In this document: one piece after another, positions 50,505 through 60,805 of the stretch
How positions within the stretch are numbered: the first letter of the stretch is position 1
How the letters are laid out: each line of letters starts with the position of its first letter
Program-made: the position numbers and the translations under genes
Source: Lachancea kluyveri NRRL Y-12651
Taxonomy: Eukaryota; Ascomycota; Saccharomycetes; Saccharomycetales; Saccharomycetaceae
Assembly: GCA_000149225.2 (NCBI GenBank)
Contig: CM000687.1
Coordinates: 238,501-302,500, forward strand
DNA length: 64,000 nucleotides
Direction: 5' to 3'
Notes under the pieces: generated by a model
What the model was told of the DNA's origin: nothing
The model's database searches: none
The model's input: the letters and a program-made list of their open reading frames with translations, nothing else

Positions 50505-51452
50505 ATGGAAGGGTCTAATGATAGTCCAAAGTATAGACAGTACATTGAAAATATTGCTGCTAATGTGCTAACTTCTGAGCAACCGCCTGGCCTGCAGCGA
50601 TCCAGATACCATGGCCATGACTTGAGTCCAGATTCATCCAGCGGCGACGATGACTCGATGCTCACTTTTATCAACAGACAAACAGCGGATAAACCTGATA
50701 GTGTCAATATAGACTCCAGATTATTGGTAGCTTTTGGAGATAATGAGGATGGCCAGAGGAACGTCGATCAACACATGCAATCAGCCAACGAAAATTCGAC
50801 AGAAGCCCATAGCCATCATTACAAAACTAATAATTACTATCTAAAAGGCACGAAACTGGATGATAAAAATGTCTGTATGTTTTGTAACAAGAGCTTCCTC
50901 TATCCTGGATCCTTAGGAAGGCACTTAGATAGAAAAAAGGGCACGCAAGGCCACCCTGAAGATGTCATCTCAAAGTTAAGAGCAAATGTCAGACGAGTTG
51001 GTGATGTAGAGAACTCCAAAAGACGCGCTAAAGAAAGATTAAGGAGATATAGGTCAAAGGAAGAAGTCAAAGAAAGACGTAGAATTCAGCGAAAGAAACA
51101 GTATGCTAAATCCAAGACGAGGAAAAGACTGAGCAATTTAGACACTGAAATATCACCTGGTGCTACCTTAACAGTAGAGGAGAATATTTCATATCCAAAA
51201 CTAGTCATTTTCAATCTTCCACCTGCCAAATGGCCCACAGGATTACCAAGTAATACAACCTACAGCGAGTTGAGCAAAGCGATAACTACAGAGGAGCTGC
51301 AACAAAAATTGAGTGCTGCAAAAGCCAGTTGGGAGAACTTAGACGAATTGAGTAAACTGCGGCTGTGGTCCAACGAATGTCACGATGCATTAAGAGAAAT
51401 TTTGGGTGAACTTACCTTGAAAGAGTATCTCAAAGAACGAAATCAACCTTAG
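50505..51452 (+). CDS. C2H2 zinc-finger protein with basic region, function unknown
   Basis: 315 residues from the first in-frame ATG at 50505; an upstream GTG frame is ignored. The first ~110 residues are acidic and disordered. One C2H2-type finger has Cys124, Cys127 and His140, with a spaced second His near 150 (VCMFCNKSFLYPGSLGRHLD). An Arg/Lys-rich helix follows at about 168-210 (RRAKERLRRYRSKEEVKERR). Then comes a separate C-terminal domain with FNLPPAKWPTGLP and a helical SAAKASWENLDELSKLRLWS end. Nuclear, nucleic-acid-binding action is plausible. I know of no S. cerevisiae gene at this place, so it is lineage-specific or lost there. An alternative is that this, not the RING-CH gene, occupies the YMR187C position. 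Confidence 0.72.
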   Translation: MEGSNDSPKYRQYIENIAANVLTSEQPPGLQRSRYHGHDLSPDSSSGDDDSMLTFINRQTADKPDSVNIDSRLLVAFGDNEDGQRNVDQHMQSANENSTEAHSHHYKTNNYYLKGTKLDDKNVCMFCNKSFLYPGSLGRHLDRKKGTQGHPEDVISKLRANVRRVGDVENSKRRAKERLRRYRSKEEVKERRRIQRKKQYAKSKTRKRLSNLDTEISPGATLTVEENISYPKLVIFNLPPAKWPTGLPSNTTYSELSKAITTEELQQKLSAAKASWENLDELSKLRLWSNECHDALREILGELTLKEYLKERNQP

Positions 51453-51508
51453 AGTCCATATAGCACACTAAACTAAATTCTTTAGTTATAAACAACATAA
51501 ATCAGTTA

Positions 51509-54500
51509 CTAGGATTTCTGAAAGAAAGTTTCCGTCACTAAATCCAAGAGAGCAGATGTATTAAATATGACTCTATTCCTAAAAAGCTTCAACTTAGTAC
51601 TTTGATCATCGACTTGGTCGTCCAGCAATTTTTTAAAGTAGAATTTGTCAATTGTACTGCCAGTAATTTTGCTATGTGCTCCTTTTCTTTCGTCAATGAA
51701 CTCAATGCCGAATTCATCACCATTAGGAGTAGAAATCCTGAACAAGATATTAGGGAATTTCGGACCGCTGGATCCAAAGTAGTTAACTGGAACTTGCCCT
51801 AGGTTTTCACCCTCGATATCGACTAGTACCCCCCTCTCGTATAGTTGACGTGTATTCCATTTATAATTGGCACAGCTTGGCTTAGAATGTCCCTTGTTTT
51901 GAACCTTTTTATACATATGCTTCAATCTATTACCAATCCCATGCTTCTTTGCGGGACTGAAATCATTATTAGACTGTGCATGTCTCAGAGCTTCATCAAT
52001 GGCTAGCTCTAAGTCTTTAGATTTTCTTTTTAAGGTGGTATGCTTAGCAGAGATCTTTTCTAGAGTTTCCTGAGCCAACTTCAGCTCGCTCATATTTTTT
52101 CGTTTAACATAATCCTGAGATTTGATAGTATTTGCTATATCGTTCAAAACACCCTGGAACTTGCTAGAGGTATCAATGCTTCCCATGTTTTCTAGCTCCA
52201 CAGATCTTTCTAAAATAAATTCCTTCAAATGAAAGTAATCACACTGCTTCAAGTTCCGAAACAGAGGGTCCCTACTAATCACAGGTGAGTTATAAAGCAT
52301 TTCTTGGAAGGCAGCTTCATCCTCGTCCAAAACGGTACTGGTCAGCAAATCGATCAAATTTGTGTCAACCTCTTCTATTTGCATCATGTAAATTAATCCA
52401 CGTTTGACTTGGTTGTATAGTGACATAATCCTATCATCAACAGAAGACAACTTATAAGCCGATGGATTCAGATATAAAGTCAAAATACCACCTTTATTCT
52501 TTGAAATAGCGGAGGTATCCGAAATTGGGATAAGTTCCTTCAGTAATTCCTGAATTATATCATCATGTGGAAAAAGCTCCAGCTTTTTGTAGAAAATTTT
52601 AGAAATATTATCCAAATACTGAGTGTTTATGGTTAGGGTTGGCTTATTGCCTGATCCCATGTCGTAATAAATTAGCTTCTCGAAGTAGCTCTCAAATTCT
52701 GGGAAAATTAAAACATTCCTTAATGTATTATTGACATCGGCATAAATCTCTCTGACATACTCATTTAGAGGCGAAAAATACCCATCAAACTCTCCCAGAG
52801 AGAAAACCGTTTCTAACGCATGGCTCAAAATTGACAATTTTTCTAAAGCTGACTGCTTATTCGTGACAGCTATATGGGTGCCATAATCTTCAAACCAGCA
52901 CAAGAAATCATTAACGAAACTGCTGATCAAGATTTTGGAAATGGCCCTCAGTGCACACGATTCATCTGGACTTCTATCAGCAACGCACTGGTAGGCCTTG
53001 GTGCACAAATATCTTATTTCGACAGGGATCTCCTCAATATTCTCTGTCAGGGCAATGCTGACCTTTTCAATGGCTGACCAGAGTGCAGTCATATTCCCAA
53101 TAAACCTCGTACTAGTGTCAGAGTCATCAATTGCAAGGTTGGATTGCAGCACAGGAGCCAGCGGATGCAGCTTCTTATATATATTAGCAGGGACGCTTTC
53201 AAAATCAATTTCTTCACTCAGTACGTACTTCAGCACAGGTTCGAAGAGAGTGATCATGTGCTCACGCTTCTGGGTCGTCAAGTACCTATGCATGAGTTGT
53301 CTCCAAGCAGTTGTCTCTTCACAAGAGTCCAAAAAATTTTCAATGTCAGGCTTGCCATCAATATCACTTGCTAACAACTCAGAAACTAACTTGATGAACA
53401 ACATATTTTCTCTGTTTTCCATGAGGTTGTTGAACGTAAAGAATAATTTAGGAGTGTACTTCATAGCCATGCTAAAATTTACACGAAATAAGGTTTTCAA
53501 ATAAAATGGATCAGTTTGTAGCAAGTAGAAGAACTTTTCGTAGAGAGAAATCTGAGACTTTGCATTTTTAGAGAGGTTTTCGACTGTGCTCGGTACAACA
53601 TCATCTGCAAAGAGGTTTCTATCTTTCAAATAATCTTCGACTGATAATCGCTTCCGTTCTAATAGTTCAGCCTTTGTTAGCAATGCCCTGATTTTCTTCT
53701 CTAGCCCATCATTTTTCAAGTTTGTTTGATCGATAGCTTCCTTCAAATCTTCCAACTTATTACGGGATTCATGCGGCTGCTGAATATCATTTAAAAGATG
53801 TGCAAATTTCCTTACAGACCATAGGCTTGGATTTCCAGAGTTCATCAACTCTTCATACGCTTTTTTTTGGTGGTAAGATCTAATCCAGCTTTGAATAACA
53901 ATAACACTTCTTACATTTCTAGCGTAGTGAAAGTTCATTTGTTTAATTTCTCTTCTAATCATCATACCGCTCACTATACCTTGAAATTTATCCAAAGAAT
54001 TTACTTCAACAATATCACAAACCAGTTCCAAAGCATAGCGAGTTAAAATACCTTTAATTTTAGCCTGCAAGAGCGTAATAGGGTGCCCTCTCTTTTCTAC
54101 GTGCTGTTGCAACGACCTAACGGATTTTCGTAAGGAATAGCCCTGTAAGTGGCCAATGAGTTTGGCAGTAGCTCCCATCTCTGATAACAACCCTTGTTTA
54201 ATTGAATCGACGTCGTGTCTCAATAAAGACCCCTTGGTTAGTGCTTGGAAGTAAATTAAAGTATCAATACCATACTTCTGGTACCCTAAAGCATAAGCAC
54301 GATGGAACCTTCTAGCTTTAAACCCACGGCAGAAGCTTTGGAAAACGACTATATTCTCTGATTGCTTACTGACGTTGCTACCCAGCTCCCGAAAAGAGCG
54401 CCTTACATGCGTGCCCCTGATTAGAGCCTGCATTTCTGTTGCTGGTTTATATGAAATTTTAATATCATACATGGCAGACTCACATCTTCGCCTGACGCAA

Positions 54501-56170
54501 ACACCAAATAAGAAGGCTTGAAGTTGAGTAATAGTACGTTCATTTTTGATACACCTCAATCTGAGCTTGTCAAAATTTTCGCGTTTAATGGCACCACGAA
54601 TTGAAGCTTGGAGCTGCCTGACTGGTAGCTGAATGCCAGTGATGGCCTCGCCGTGGATTTTTTCGGAAAGTGTTCTCCTGATTTTCGTGGCTCTTAATTG
54701 TGCTTGGATTCTGACAATTCTAGGTGTCACTAGCTCTAACTTTTTATTTCTAAGGAATATGCTGTAACGAATATTAACAGCTCTGCAGTTAGCTTGTAAA
54801 TTTGTTACAGCATCCAAAAATTCTGCTTCGGTCATTCTTTGCCTTCTGGTGGGAGAATAAGATGGAATGTTATATTTGAAAACATCGTAGTAGTCCTCAT
54901 CATAGTCCCTTTCGTATCTCCTCTTAGTGTAAATATCAAATTCGTCATTTCTGTAGGACAAATGCCTCGAAATTGTTGGTGAATAATAAGAAAAGGTTTT
55001 CGTCGGACTGTAAGCCAAGTATGGTGTTCTAGTTGAGATAGAAGAGTACAGGGAAGAAAAGTTGTTGGACTGTGGTTCATTGAGGTCATGGATGATAGAA
55101 GATGAGTGTCTAGTATCAATTTTCTCAGGTAATTTAACTTCATAATCGTTAACGTGACGGTCCGGTGTTTCTGGGGCTGGCGTAGTGGGTTCAGGTTGCT
55201 CTTCAGTTTTACTGAAGTCTTCAATTAAAACTTTAGGTTGTTTTCTGGATGGAGAGGGTAGTGGAGAAGAAACTTCATTCTTAAATGGCCTAAAGTTACG
55301 GATGTGAGGAAGCTTTTTTTGGCACATTTTGATATCTTCCAGAGAAAAACTCAACACCCCGGATAAATTTTCTATCTCAGGAATTTTACTTGGCCATTTT
55401 TTATTGATTATACTGGCTAGAGCGTGTAAAGTTTCAAAGACTTTTGGAATATCTTTTTTCTCATACAGATCAGTTAACTCAAATTTGAATAGATCGGGCA
55501 CCCCCACATTATCCACAAGAGAAAAAAAAGCGTTGATATTTTGCGTATGTTTAAACTGCAGAGATGTGCCAGCTGGATAGACTGTGCCAACCAGGTTAGG
55601 ATTGATTTTTTGAGCCAATTGGGCAAGGTATACGCCATTTCTCATTGAGTCACCAGTGACCAATTGGACCTCCGAAGGTAACTGTTCGCCGATGATATTT
55701 TCAATCCACTTCTTGGCTTCACCCACTCTGCACAAAAATTCATAATATTGTAAATCTCCTTTTGATAATGTGGATGTATCAAATGTTTTTGGAATAGGAA
55801 ATTTGACTGGTGACTCTGGCTTTGGAAAACGAGTACTCCCAGATGAATTCGCTGAATTCAAACAGGATTTTGACGCTGGATTAGAAGTAGTAGATTCTGG
55901 TTGAGTTAGAAACGGGTTACTTGCCAGGTTGGCCGAGATCCTTTTTGAAGCTAATTTAGTTGGACTTTGTTCAAAGGCGTTTTCTTTTCCAGAAGCTCCA
56001 TCCGAATTGAAAAGTGCTTTAATCTTGGTAGAGGAGGGGCTGCTATTAGAATTTAATTTTGAAGGAGATAATGGTTTCAATTGAGGTATTGCATCTGAAC
56101 CCAAGCTTTCTACGTATCTGTTTAAAAATGAATTGTTGGATCTCGAAGGAGATCCTGTGAGCGAGGTCAT
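51509..56170 (-). CDS. IQG1: IQGAP-family cytokinesis protein Iqg1
   Basis: 1553 residues (S. cerevisiae 1495) from the ATG at 56170. The order is a Ser-rich disordered N-terminus, a calponin-homology domain (about 140-267), repeated IQ-like motifs with Arg-rich helices (about 440-780), a RasGAP-related domain (from about 880), and a RasGAP C-terminal domain to the end. Iqg1 binds actin, calmodulin/Mlc1 and septin-linked partners, recruits actin to the bud-neck ring and is essential for cytokinesis. It is the orthologue of YPL242C. Plus-strand frames inside it are by-products. Confidence 0.96.
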   Translation of the reverse strand: MTSLTGSPSRSNNSFLNRYVESLGSDAIPQLKPLSPSKLNSNSSPSSTKIKALFNSDGASGKENAFEQSPTKLASKRISANLASNPFLTQPESTTSNPASKSCLNSANSSGSTRFPKPESPVKFPIPKTFDTSTLSKGDLQYYEFLCRVGEAKKWIENIIGEQLPSEVQLVTGDSMRNGVYLAQLAQKINPNLVGTVYPAGTSLQFKHTQNINAFFSLVDNVGVPDLFKFELTDLYEKKDIPKVFETLHALASIINKKWPSKIPEIENLSGVLSFSLEDIKMCQKKLPHIRNFRPFKNEVSSPLPSPSRKQPKVLIEDFSKTEEQPEPTTPAPETPDRHVNDYEVKLPEKIDTRHSSSIIHDLNEPQSNNFSSLYSSISTRTPYLAYSPTKTFSYYSPTISRHLSYRNDEFDIYTKRRYERDYDEDYYDVFKYNIPSYSPTRRQRMTEAEFLDAVTNLQANCRAVNIRYSIFLRNKKLELVTPRIVRIQAQLRATKIRRTLSEKIHGEAITGIQLPVRQLQASIRGAIKRENFDKLRLRCIKNERTITQLQAFLFGVCVRRRCESAMYDIKISYKPATEMQALIRGTHVRRSFRELGSNVSKQSENIVVFQSFCRGFKARRFHRAYALGYQKYGIDTLIYFQALTKGSLLRHDVDSIKQGLLSEMGATAKLIGHLQGYSLRKSVRSLQQHVEKRGHPITLLQAKIKGILTRYALELVCDIVEVNSLDKFQGIVSGMMIRREIKQMNFHYARNVRSVIVIQSWIRSYHQKKAYEELMNSGNPSLWSVRKFAHLLNDIQQPHESRNKLEDLKEAIDQTNLKNDGLEKKIRALLTKAELLERKRLSVEDYLKDRNLFADDVVPSTVENLSKNAKSQISLYEKFFYLLQTDPFYLKTLFRVNFSMAMKYTPKLFFTFNNLMENRENMLFIKLVSELLASDIDGKPDIENFLDSCEETTAWRQLMHRYLTTQKREHMITLFEPVLKYVLSEEIDFESVPANIYKKLHPLAPVLQSNLAIDDSDTSTRFIGNMTALWSAIEKVSIALTENIEEIPVEIRYLCTKAYQCVADRSPDESCALRAISKILISSFVNDFLCWFEDYGTHIAVTNKQSALEKLSILSHALETVFSLGEFDGYFSPLNEYVREIYADVNNTLRNVLIFPEFESYFEKLIYYDMGSGNKPTLTINTQYLDNISKIFYKKLELFPHDDIIQELLKELIPISDTSAISKNKGGILTLYLNPSAYKLSSVDDRIMSLYNQVKRGLIYMMQIEEVDTNLIDLLTSTVLDEDEAAFQEMLYNSPVISRDPLFRNLKQCDYFHLKEFILERSVELENMGSIDTSSKFQGVLNDIANTIKSQDYVKRKNMSELKLAQETLEKISAKHTTLKRKSKDLELAIDEALRHAQSNNDFSPAKKHGIGNRLKHMYKKVQNKGHSKPSCANYKWNTRQLYERGVLVDIEGENLGQVPVNYFGSSGPKFPNILFRISTPNGDEFGIEFIDERKGAHSKITGSTIDKFYFKKLLDDQVDDQSTKLKLFRNRVIFNTSALLDLVTETFFQKS

Positions 56171-56370
56171 AGAGGCTGGAAAGCGCGAATTAGTTGATTG
56201 ACATTAAATAAAAAAAAAAACAACGCTAAGGGTTCAATAAAGGTGCTAAACTAGTTACTTTTTAGCGTTGTGAACTCTTCGATCTCATGAAAACCATTTT
56301 GTTTTGAAATTTCCCTTGTAGGAAATCAAACAACATTCATGACCAATGTATCATAGTATACGTATGTATA

Positions 56371-57271
56371 TCAAACAGATGAGTCGATGTAGTGGACCCT
56401 TAAAGAAGCAATATTGCAATCAAAAATACCGAATCTACCAGGATTGTAACTCTGAGAATCAGCACTGCTTTGCAGCTGTAGATGACTAAAATCTTGGATT
56501 AAAAGTTTTTCAACAGTATCCTCGTGAAAAATACATCCTTTACAATTCTCGATCACAACATCTTGTTTTTGATCGCTATGGCCATTTAATTTGATGTACA
56601 GTCTGCAGTTGCTTAAACTATGAAGTCGGATTTGCACATCATCTTGTTGGTCTAATACTAATATAAGCACACATGCTTCACAATTCTCAACGAATATACT
56701 TCCATGTCTAAAGGGTAGTTTATCTAAAGAAACAACACAAGAATGGAGATTTCGGAGCTGCAGTGACGAAGAAGGTAAGCTTGGTGTAGAAACTTTGGAG
56801 GAGATCGTACAGTCCCTTAAATTTTCAAAGATATTTCTTGAGCCATTCAATTCAAAGTCTTGACCGCAAATATATTGCGTATCAGCTACGGGCAATGCAG
56901 TTTGTTGTAAATTCGTATCTTGAGCGTTTTTTGAACGTATTTCAGGCTTTTTTTTAAACTGGAACCTCTTTTGTCCTTGTTTTGTCGACACGGCATTGGC
57001 TTTGGTGTTTACTTTTTTCAACAATTGATCAATAGCAGAAGAATAACGTTGCAAGTCATAATTGGGCAAGCTGTCTGATATCCCACCCACCATTTGAGAC
57101 ATATAAAGAATCTCAGCTTTTAATCCCTCGTAATCGGTCGTACTGTCAATACGCCCTTCAAGAGCTGTTAAGTTAAAATGTTAGTATTAACTTGAAGGGG
57201 CAGGTTAGAATAAAAGAAAACATGCATTTTTTGCAGCACTCGATTTTCTCAATTGTGCTGTTAACGTCCAT
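56371..57271 (-). CDS. CIN2: Tubulin folding cofactor C homologue Cin2 (spliced)
   Basis: Proposed exons are 57271-57226 and 57164-56371, giving 279 residues (S. cerevisiae 268; its CIN2 is also spliced near the start). The spliced N-terminus reads MDVNSTIEKIECCKKSLEGR. Without splicing, the first ATG at 57102 gives 243 residues. The C-terminal half is a C-CAP/TBCC right-handed beta-helix, with short repeats such as LRDCTISS, LRNLHSCVVSL, SIFVENCEACVLIL, SLSNCRLYIKLNG and VIENCKGCIF. An Arg-finger-type residue in such domains underlies the GAP role, and I did not verify it. Cin2 acts with Cin1 and Cin4/Pac2 in beta-tubulin folding. It is the orthologue of YPL241C. Confidence 0.88.
57165..57225 (-). 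other. CIN2: CIN2 spliceosomal intron of the GC-AG type
   Basis: 61 nt on the minus strand: donor GCATGT at 57225-57220 (C instead of T in position 2), a perfect TACTAAC branch site at 57186-57180, and an acceptor CAG ending at 57165. Both exons join in frame. No GTATGT occurs in the neighbourhood. Confidence 0.75.
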
Positions 57272-57714
57272 CACTCTACGTTCTTTTGACCAAAGTATTT
57301 AAGAGACTTCTTTCATGAATATGCTTTGCAATGCATACCAGGAAAATATAGATGGTCAGAGGGACAATAAACGCGACCAAACCGTACGGAATAAGAAATC
57401 GCTTCCTTTTTCTTTTTTTTTTTTTTTTTTTGTGAAGATGCTATGAATTGGCAAAAGAAGAACAAACCCTGGGATCATCCGTAACAAAAAATCTGTAGTA
57501 CTTGACTTGAGTGCTTCAGAGTGCTTCTACTTCTGCCAAACCAAGTTATTTACGACAGCCAGTAGGCTTTGCTCACCGTGAAGTATTTTTTTTTTTTTGT
57601 AGATATACTCTAACGAATTAACATAATATTTTGTACAGACTTTACATGGGTTAAAGATTATAAGTGTAATAACAAAAAGATCGAACTAGCAATGGTTTCT
57701 TGTCAGAGAGGAGT
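57272..57714. other. CIN2 upstream region / HSP82 3' region
   Basis: 440 bases with two long T runs on the plus strand (about 57413-57431 and 57588-57598). These are A runs for the minus-strand genes, as expected near HSP82 3'-end formation. No gene is recognised. Confidence 0.45.
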
Positions 57715-59835
57715 TTAATCGACTTCTTCCATTTCAGTCTCAGCGGAGACTTCTTCAACTGGAGCTTCAGTGGCAGCTTCAGGTGCAGTTTCTTCGCTTT
57801 CCTCGTCTTCATCAATGTTCAAACCCAAAGAAATCAATCTGTTGATTCTAGTTGCGAAAGAGGCTGGCTCTTCTAAAGTGAAACCAGAAGTTAGCAAGGC
57901 AGTCTCGTACAACAAGTTGGTCAAATCCTTGACGGTTCTATCTTGAGCACCACCTTCTTCGACCTTCTTTTTCAATTCTCTGATAATTGGTGATTTTGGA
58001 GAAATCTCAAAGATTTTCTTAGAAGACATGTAAGAAGACATGGTAGAGTCTCTCAAAGCTTGGGCCTTCATGATTCTTTCCATGTTGGCAGACCAGCCGA
58101 ATTGACCGGTTCTGATAGCAGCTGGTGCATCCAACAACTTGTGAGAAACGACAACCTTTTCAACTTGTTCACCCAAGACTTCTTTCAAAGCCTTGGTTAG
58201 TGGTTCAAATTCTTGTATTTCCTTTTCTCTTTCAGCTTTTTCTTCTTCAGTTTCTTCCAATTCAAAGTCCTTGGTGATGTCAACCAATTGCTTGCCCTCG
58301 AATTCCTTCAACTGAGTGAATGCGTATTCGTCGATTGGGTCAACCAAGAACAAGACTTCGAAATTCTTAGCCTTCAAAGCATCCAAGAATGGGGATTTTT
58401 CAACTGCCTTCATAGATTCACCGGTAATGAAGTAGATGTTCTTTTGGTGTTCTGGCATTCTTGTAACGTAGTCGGCCAAAGAGGTCATTTCATCAATGGC
58501 CTTGGTAGAGTTGTAACGCAACAACTTGGCCAAAGCGGTTCTGTTTTGGGTGTCTTCGTGGATACCCAACTTGATGTTCTTGGCGAAAGCGGAGTAGAAC
58601 TTTTCGAATTGTTCAGAATCTTCAGCAATTTCGTTAAAGGTTTCGATCAACTTCTTGACAATGTTCTTCTTGATAACCTTCATAATCTTGTTTTGTTGCA
58701 ACATTTCTCTAGACAAGTTCAATGGCAAGTCTTCAGAGTCGACAACACCCTTAACGAAACTCAACCATTCAGGAATCAATTCTTCAGCTTCATCAGTAAT
58801 GAAGACACGACGGACATACAACTTGATGTTGTTCTTCTTCTTCTTAGACTCAAATAGGTCGAATGGAGCTCTCTTTGGAACGAACAAAATGGCTCTGAAC
58901 TCCAATTGACCTTCAACGGAGAAGTGCTTGACAGCTAGTGGGTCCTCCCAGTCGTTGGAAATGGACTTGTAGAATGCATTGTATTCATCTTGAGTGACCT
59001 CGGATGGGTTTCTAGTCCACAATGGCTTAGTCTTGTTCAACTCTTCCAATTCCTTGACGGTTTCCTTAACCTTTTCAGTTTCAGGCTTCTTTTCCTCACC
59101 ATCTTCGTCGACTTCTTCCAACTTTGGCTTCTTGTCATCTTCTTCATCCTTTTCATCCTTCTTTTCTTCTTCAGCTACTGGAACCTCCTTTTCAACTTCT
59201 TTGGTAACTAGCAATTGGATTGGGTATGCAACGAATTCGGAATGTCTCTTGACAACTTCCTTAATTCTCTTTTCTTCCAAGTATTCTAATTGGTCTTCCT
59301 TCAAGAACAATCTCAAAACAGTACCTCTGCCTATTCTTTCGTTGTGCTCATCTAAGGTAACGGTGAAAGAACCACCGGCGTTGGACTCCCAGATGTATTG
59401 TTCGTCGTCGTTGTGCTTTGAAATAACTTGAACTTTGTCAGCAACCAAGAACAAAGAGTAGAAACCGACACCGAACTGACCGATCATAGAGACGTCAGCA
59501 CCAGCAGACAAAGCTTCCATGAATGCCTTAGTACCGGACTTGGCAATAGTACCCAAGTTGTTGATTAACTCGGCCTTGGTCATACCGATACCAGAATCTC
59601 TAATTTCCAAAACCTTTTCTTCTGGTCTTGGAGTAATTCTGATAAATAGTTCTGGCTCAGTTTCCAATTGCTTTGGGTCAGATAAAGCTTGGTATCTGAC
59701 TTTGTCTAAGGCATCGGAGGCGTTAGAAATCAATTCTCTCAAAAAGATTTCCTTGTTAGAGTAAACGGTGTTGATGATCAAACTCATCAATTGAGTGATC
59801 TCAGCTTGAAATTCATAAGTTTCTTGGTTAGACAT
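57715..59835 (-). CDS. HSP82: Hsp90 chaperone (HSP82/HSC82 ancestor)
   Basis: 706 residues (S. cerevisiae 709/705) from the ATG at 59835. The N-terminal GHKL ATPase begins with [20 protein letters not shown] and contains [22 protein letters not shown]-type and GQFGVGFYS motifs. A charged Glu/Lys linker lies at about 210-265. The middle and C-terminal domains follow, and the end is MEEVD, which docks TPR co-chaperones. Hsp90 folds kinases, receptors and other clients in the cytosol. Codons are strongly optimised. Heat-shock elements lie upstream. This one gene occupies the place of both YPL240C and YMR186W, so it presumably serves both constitutive and induced roles. Confidence 0.98.
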   Translation of the reverse strand: MSNQETYEFQAEITQLMSLIINTVYSNKEIFLRELISNASDALDKVRYQALSDPKQLETEPELFIRITPRPEEKVLEIRDSGIGMTKAELINNLGTIAKSGTKAFMEALSAGADVSMIGQFGVGFYSLFLVADKVQVISKHNDDEQYIWESNAGGSFTVTLDEHNERIGRGTVLRLFLKEDQLEYLEEKRIKEVVKRHSEFVAYPIQLLVTKEVEKEVPVAEEEKKDEKDEEDDKKPKLEEVDEDGEEKKPETEKVKETVKELEELNKTKPLWTRNPSEVTQDEYNAFYKSISNDWEDPLAVKHFSVEGQLEFRAILFVPKRAPFDLFESKKKKNNIKLYVRRVFITDEAEELIPEWLSFVKGVVDSEDLPLNLSREMLQQNKIMKVIKKNIVKKLIETFNEIAEDSEQFEKFYSAFAKNIKLGIHEDTQNRTALAKLLRYNSTKAIDEMTSLADYVTRMPEHQKNIYFITGESMKAVEKSPFLDALKAKNFEVLFLVDPIDEYAFTQLKEFEGKQLVDITKDFELEETEEEKAEREKEIQEFEPLTKALKEVLGEQVEKVVVSHKLLDAPAAIRTGQFGWSANMERIMKAQALRDSTMSSYMSSKKIFEISPKSPIIRELKKKVEEGGAQDRTVKDLTNLLYETALLTSGFTLEEPASFATRINRLISLGLNIDEDEESEETAPEAATEAPVEEVSAETEMEEVD

Positions 59836-59969
59836 CTTTGATCAGATATATTTTAAAAGAGACCTTTGCTGTTTTTGAGGAGGAAAGGCTGTCATGTAGA
59901 AGGAACACTCAAGTTTCTAGCGCCTTTAAATATTCGAAAATTTTTAATCCTTCAATGAGGTATCGATTA

Positions 59970-60102
59970 TTCTAGAAAAAAAAACCGAATACGTGAAAAG
60001 TGACATCTAAGCGACGTTATCGCTGATCGCATGAAAAGATGCCCATCAAGGGTATTCGATCTACATCTAGAATCTTCTTAGGTACAAAGGTGGAATCTAG
60101 AA
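59970..60102. promoter_or_regulatory. Heat-shock elements upstream of HSP82
   Basis: TTCTAGAA at 59970-59977 (TTCnnGAA) and GAATCTTC at 60070-60077 (GAAnnTTC) are Hsf1-type inverted half-sites. Further GAA units lie at 60093-60102. They are 135-270 bases upstream of the ATG, a normal place for HSP82 regulation. Confidence 0.65.
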
Positions 60103-60710
60103 ACTAGAGCTTTAGATCTTATTCTTATGGTGGAAAATTTTTTTCTATGCCACTTTCTCGTGACGTTCCTCATAAGTTACCCACGTTATCCGAGGGAAGA
60201 GGTAGTCAGAAAGAGTTGATGCCTTCTGTATCTAGCATCATGTCAGTTCTTACCGTACTTATTATTTAACTAGCTCGCTATATTTTATCATTGATAGCTC
60301 TGTTATTATCAGCCGTTCAGAGTACTGATGTAAATATTCCTGGTGAAGAAGTCATACGTTTGTAGCTTTCACTTTAAAGACGACAAGTCTGGTTCTTTAC
60401 TTGTTCACCTTCGATTGGAAGCTCCAGGTATGTCGTATGAGGATGTTCAAGGCAATCGGAAATGAATGGGCTACGTTATGTAATTCAAACCACTACATTT
60501 TTGTAGTTTGTAGGCCCTTTTCTTTTTAGCAACCGATGATTATGCTGATTATTGGCAAATAGTCATCAGATGGAATCTATCCGATCCTTATTTCGTGCTG
60601 TGTTCGAGTGTCATGCTTATTTCACTGGTCAGTATGAGATGATTTCAATGAAGTACGAACAGATGTATCATTTGATGTACATTCATGCTCTTATGGGGCA
60701 GTAGAAAATA

Positions 60711-60742
60711 TTTTCTTTCTTTCTTTCTTTCGTTCTTTCTTT
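60711..60742. repeat. (TTTC)n microsatellite
   Basis: A TTTC tetranucleotide tract with one interruption (CGTTC), seen directly, just before the 3' end of RTP1. Confidence 0.9.
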
Positions 60743-60805
60743 AGGCTTAGAGCTCTCAAAGTGGATTAAAATTTACTTCTTTTATCTATTTACCGGCTTG
60801 AAGAA

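Larger units (their letters stand above)
59836..60805. other. HSP82 promoter region and RTP1 3' region
   Basis: 970 bases. The HSP82-proximal part holds heat-shock elements and a TATTTAAA box (minus strand, 59932-59925). The far part ends in a (TTTC)n tract at about 60711-60742. No gene is recognised. Confidence 0.55.

Noticed and set aside
58213-59431. Several Phe/Ser-rich plus-strand frames opposite HSP82
   Set aside because: They are reverse-strand images of the biased, Lys/Glu-rich HSP82 coding sequence.
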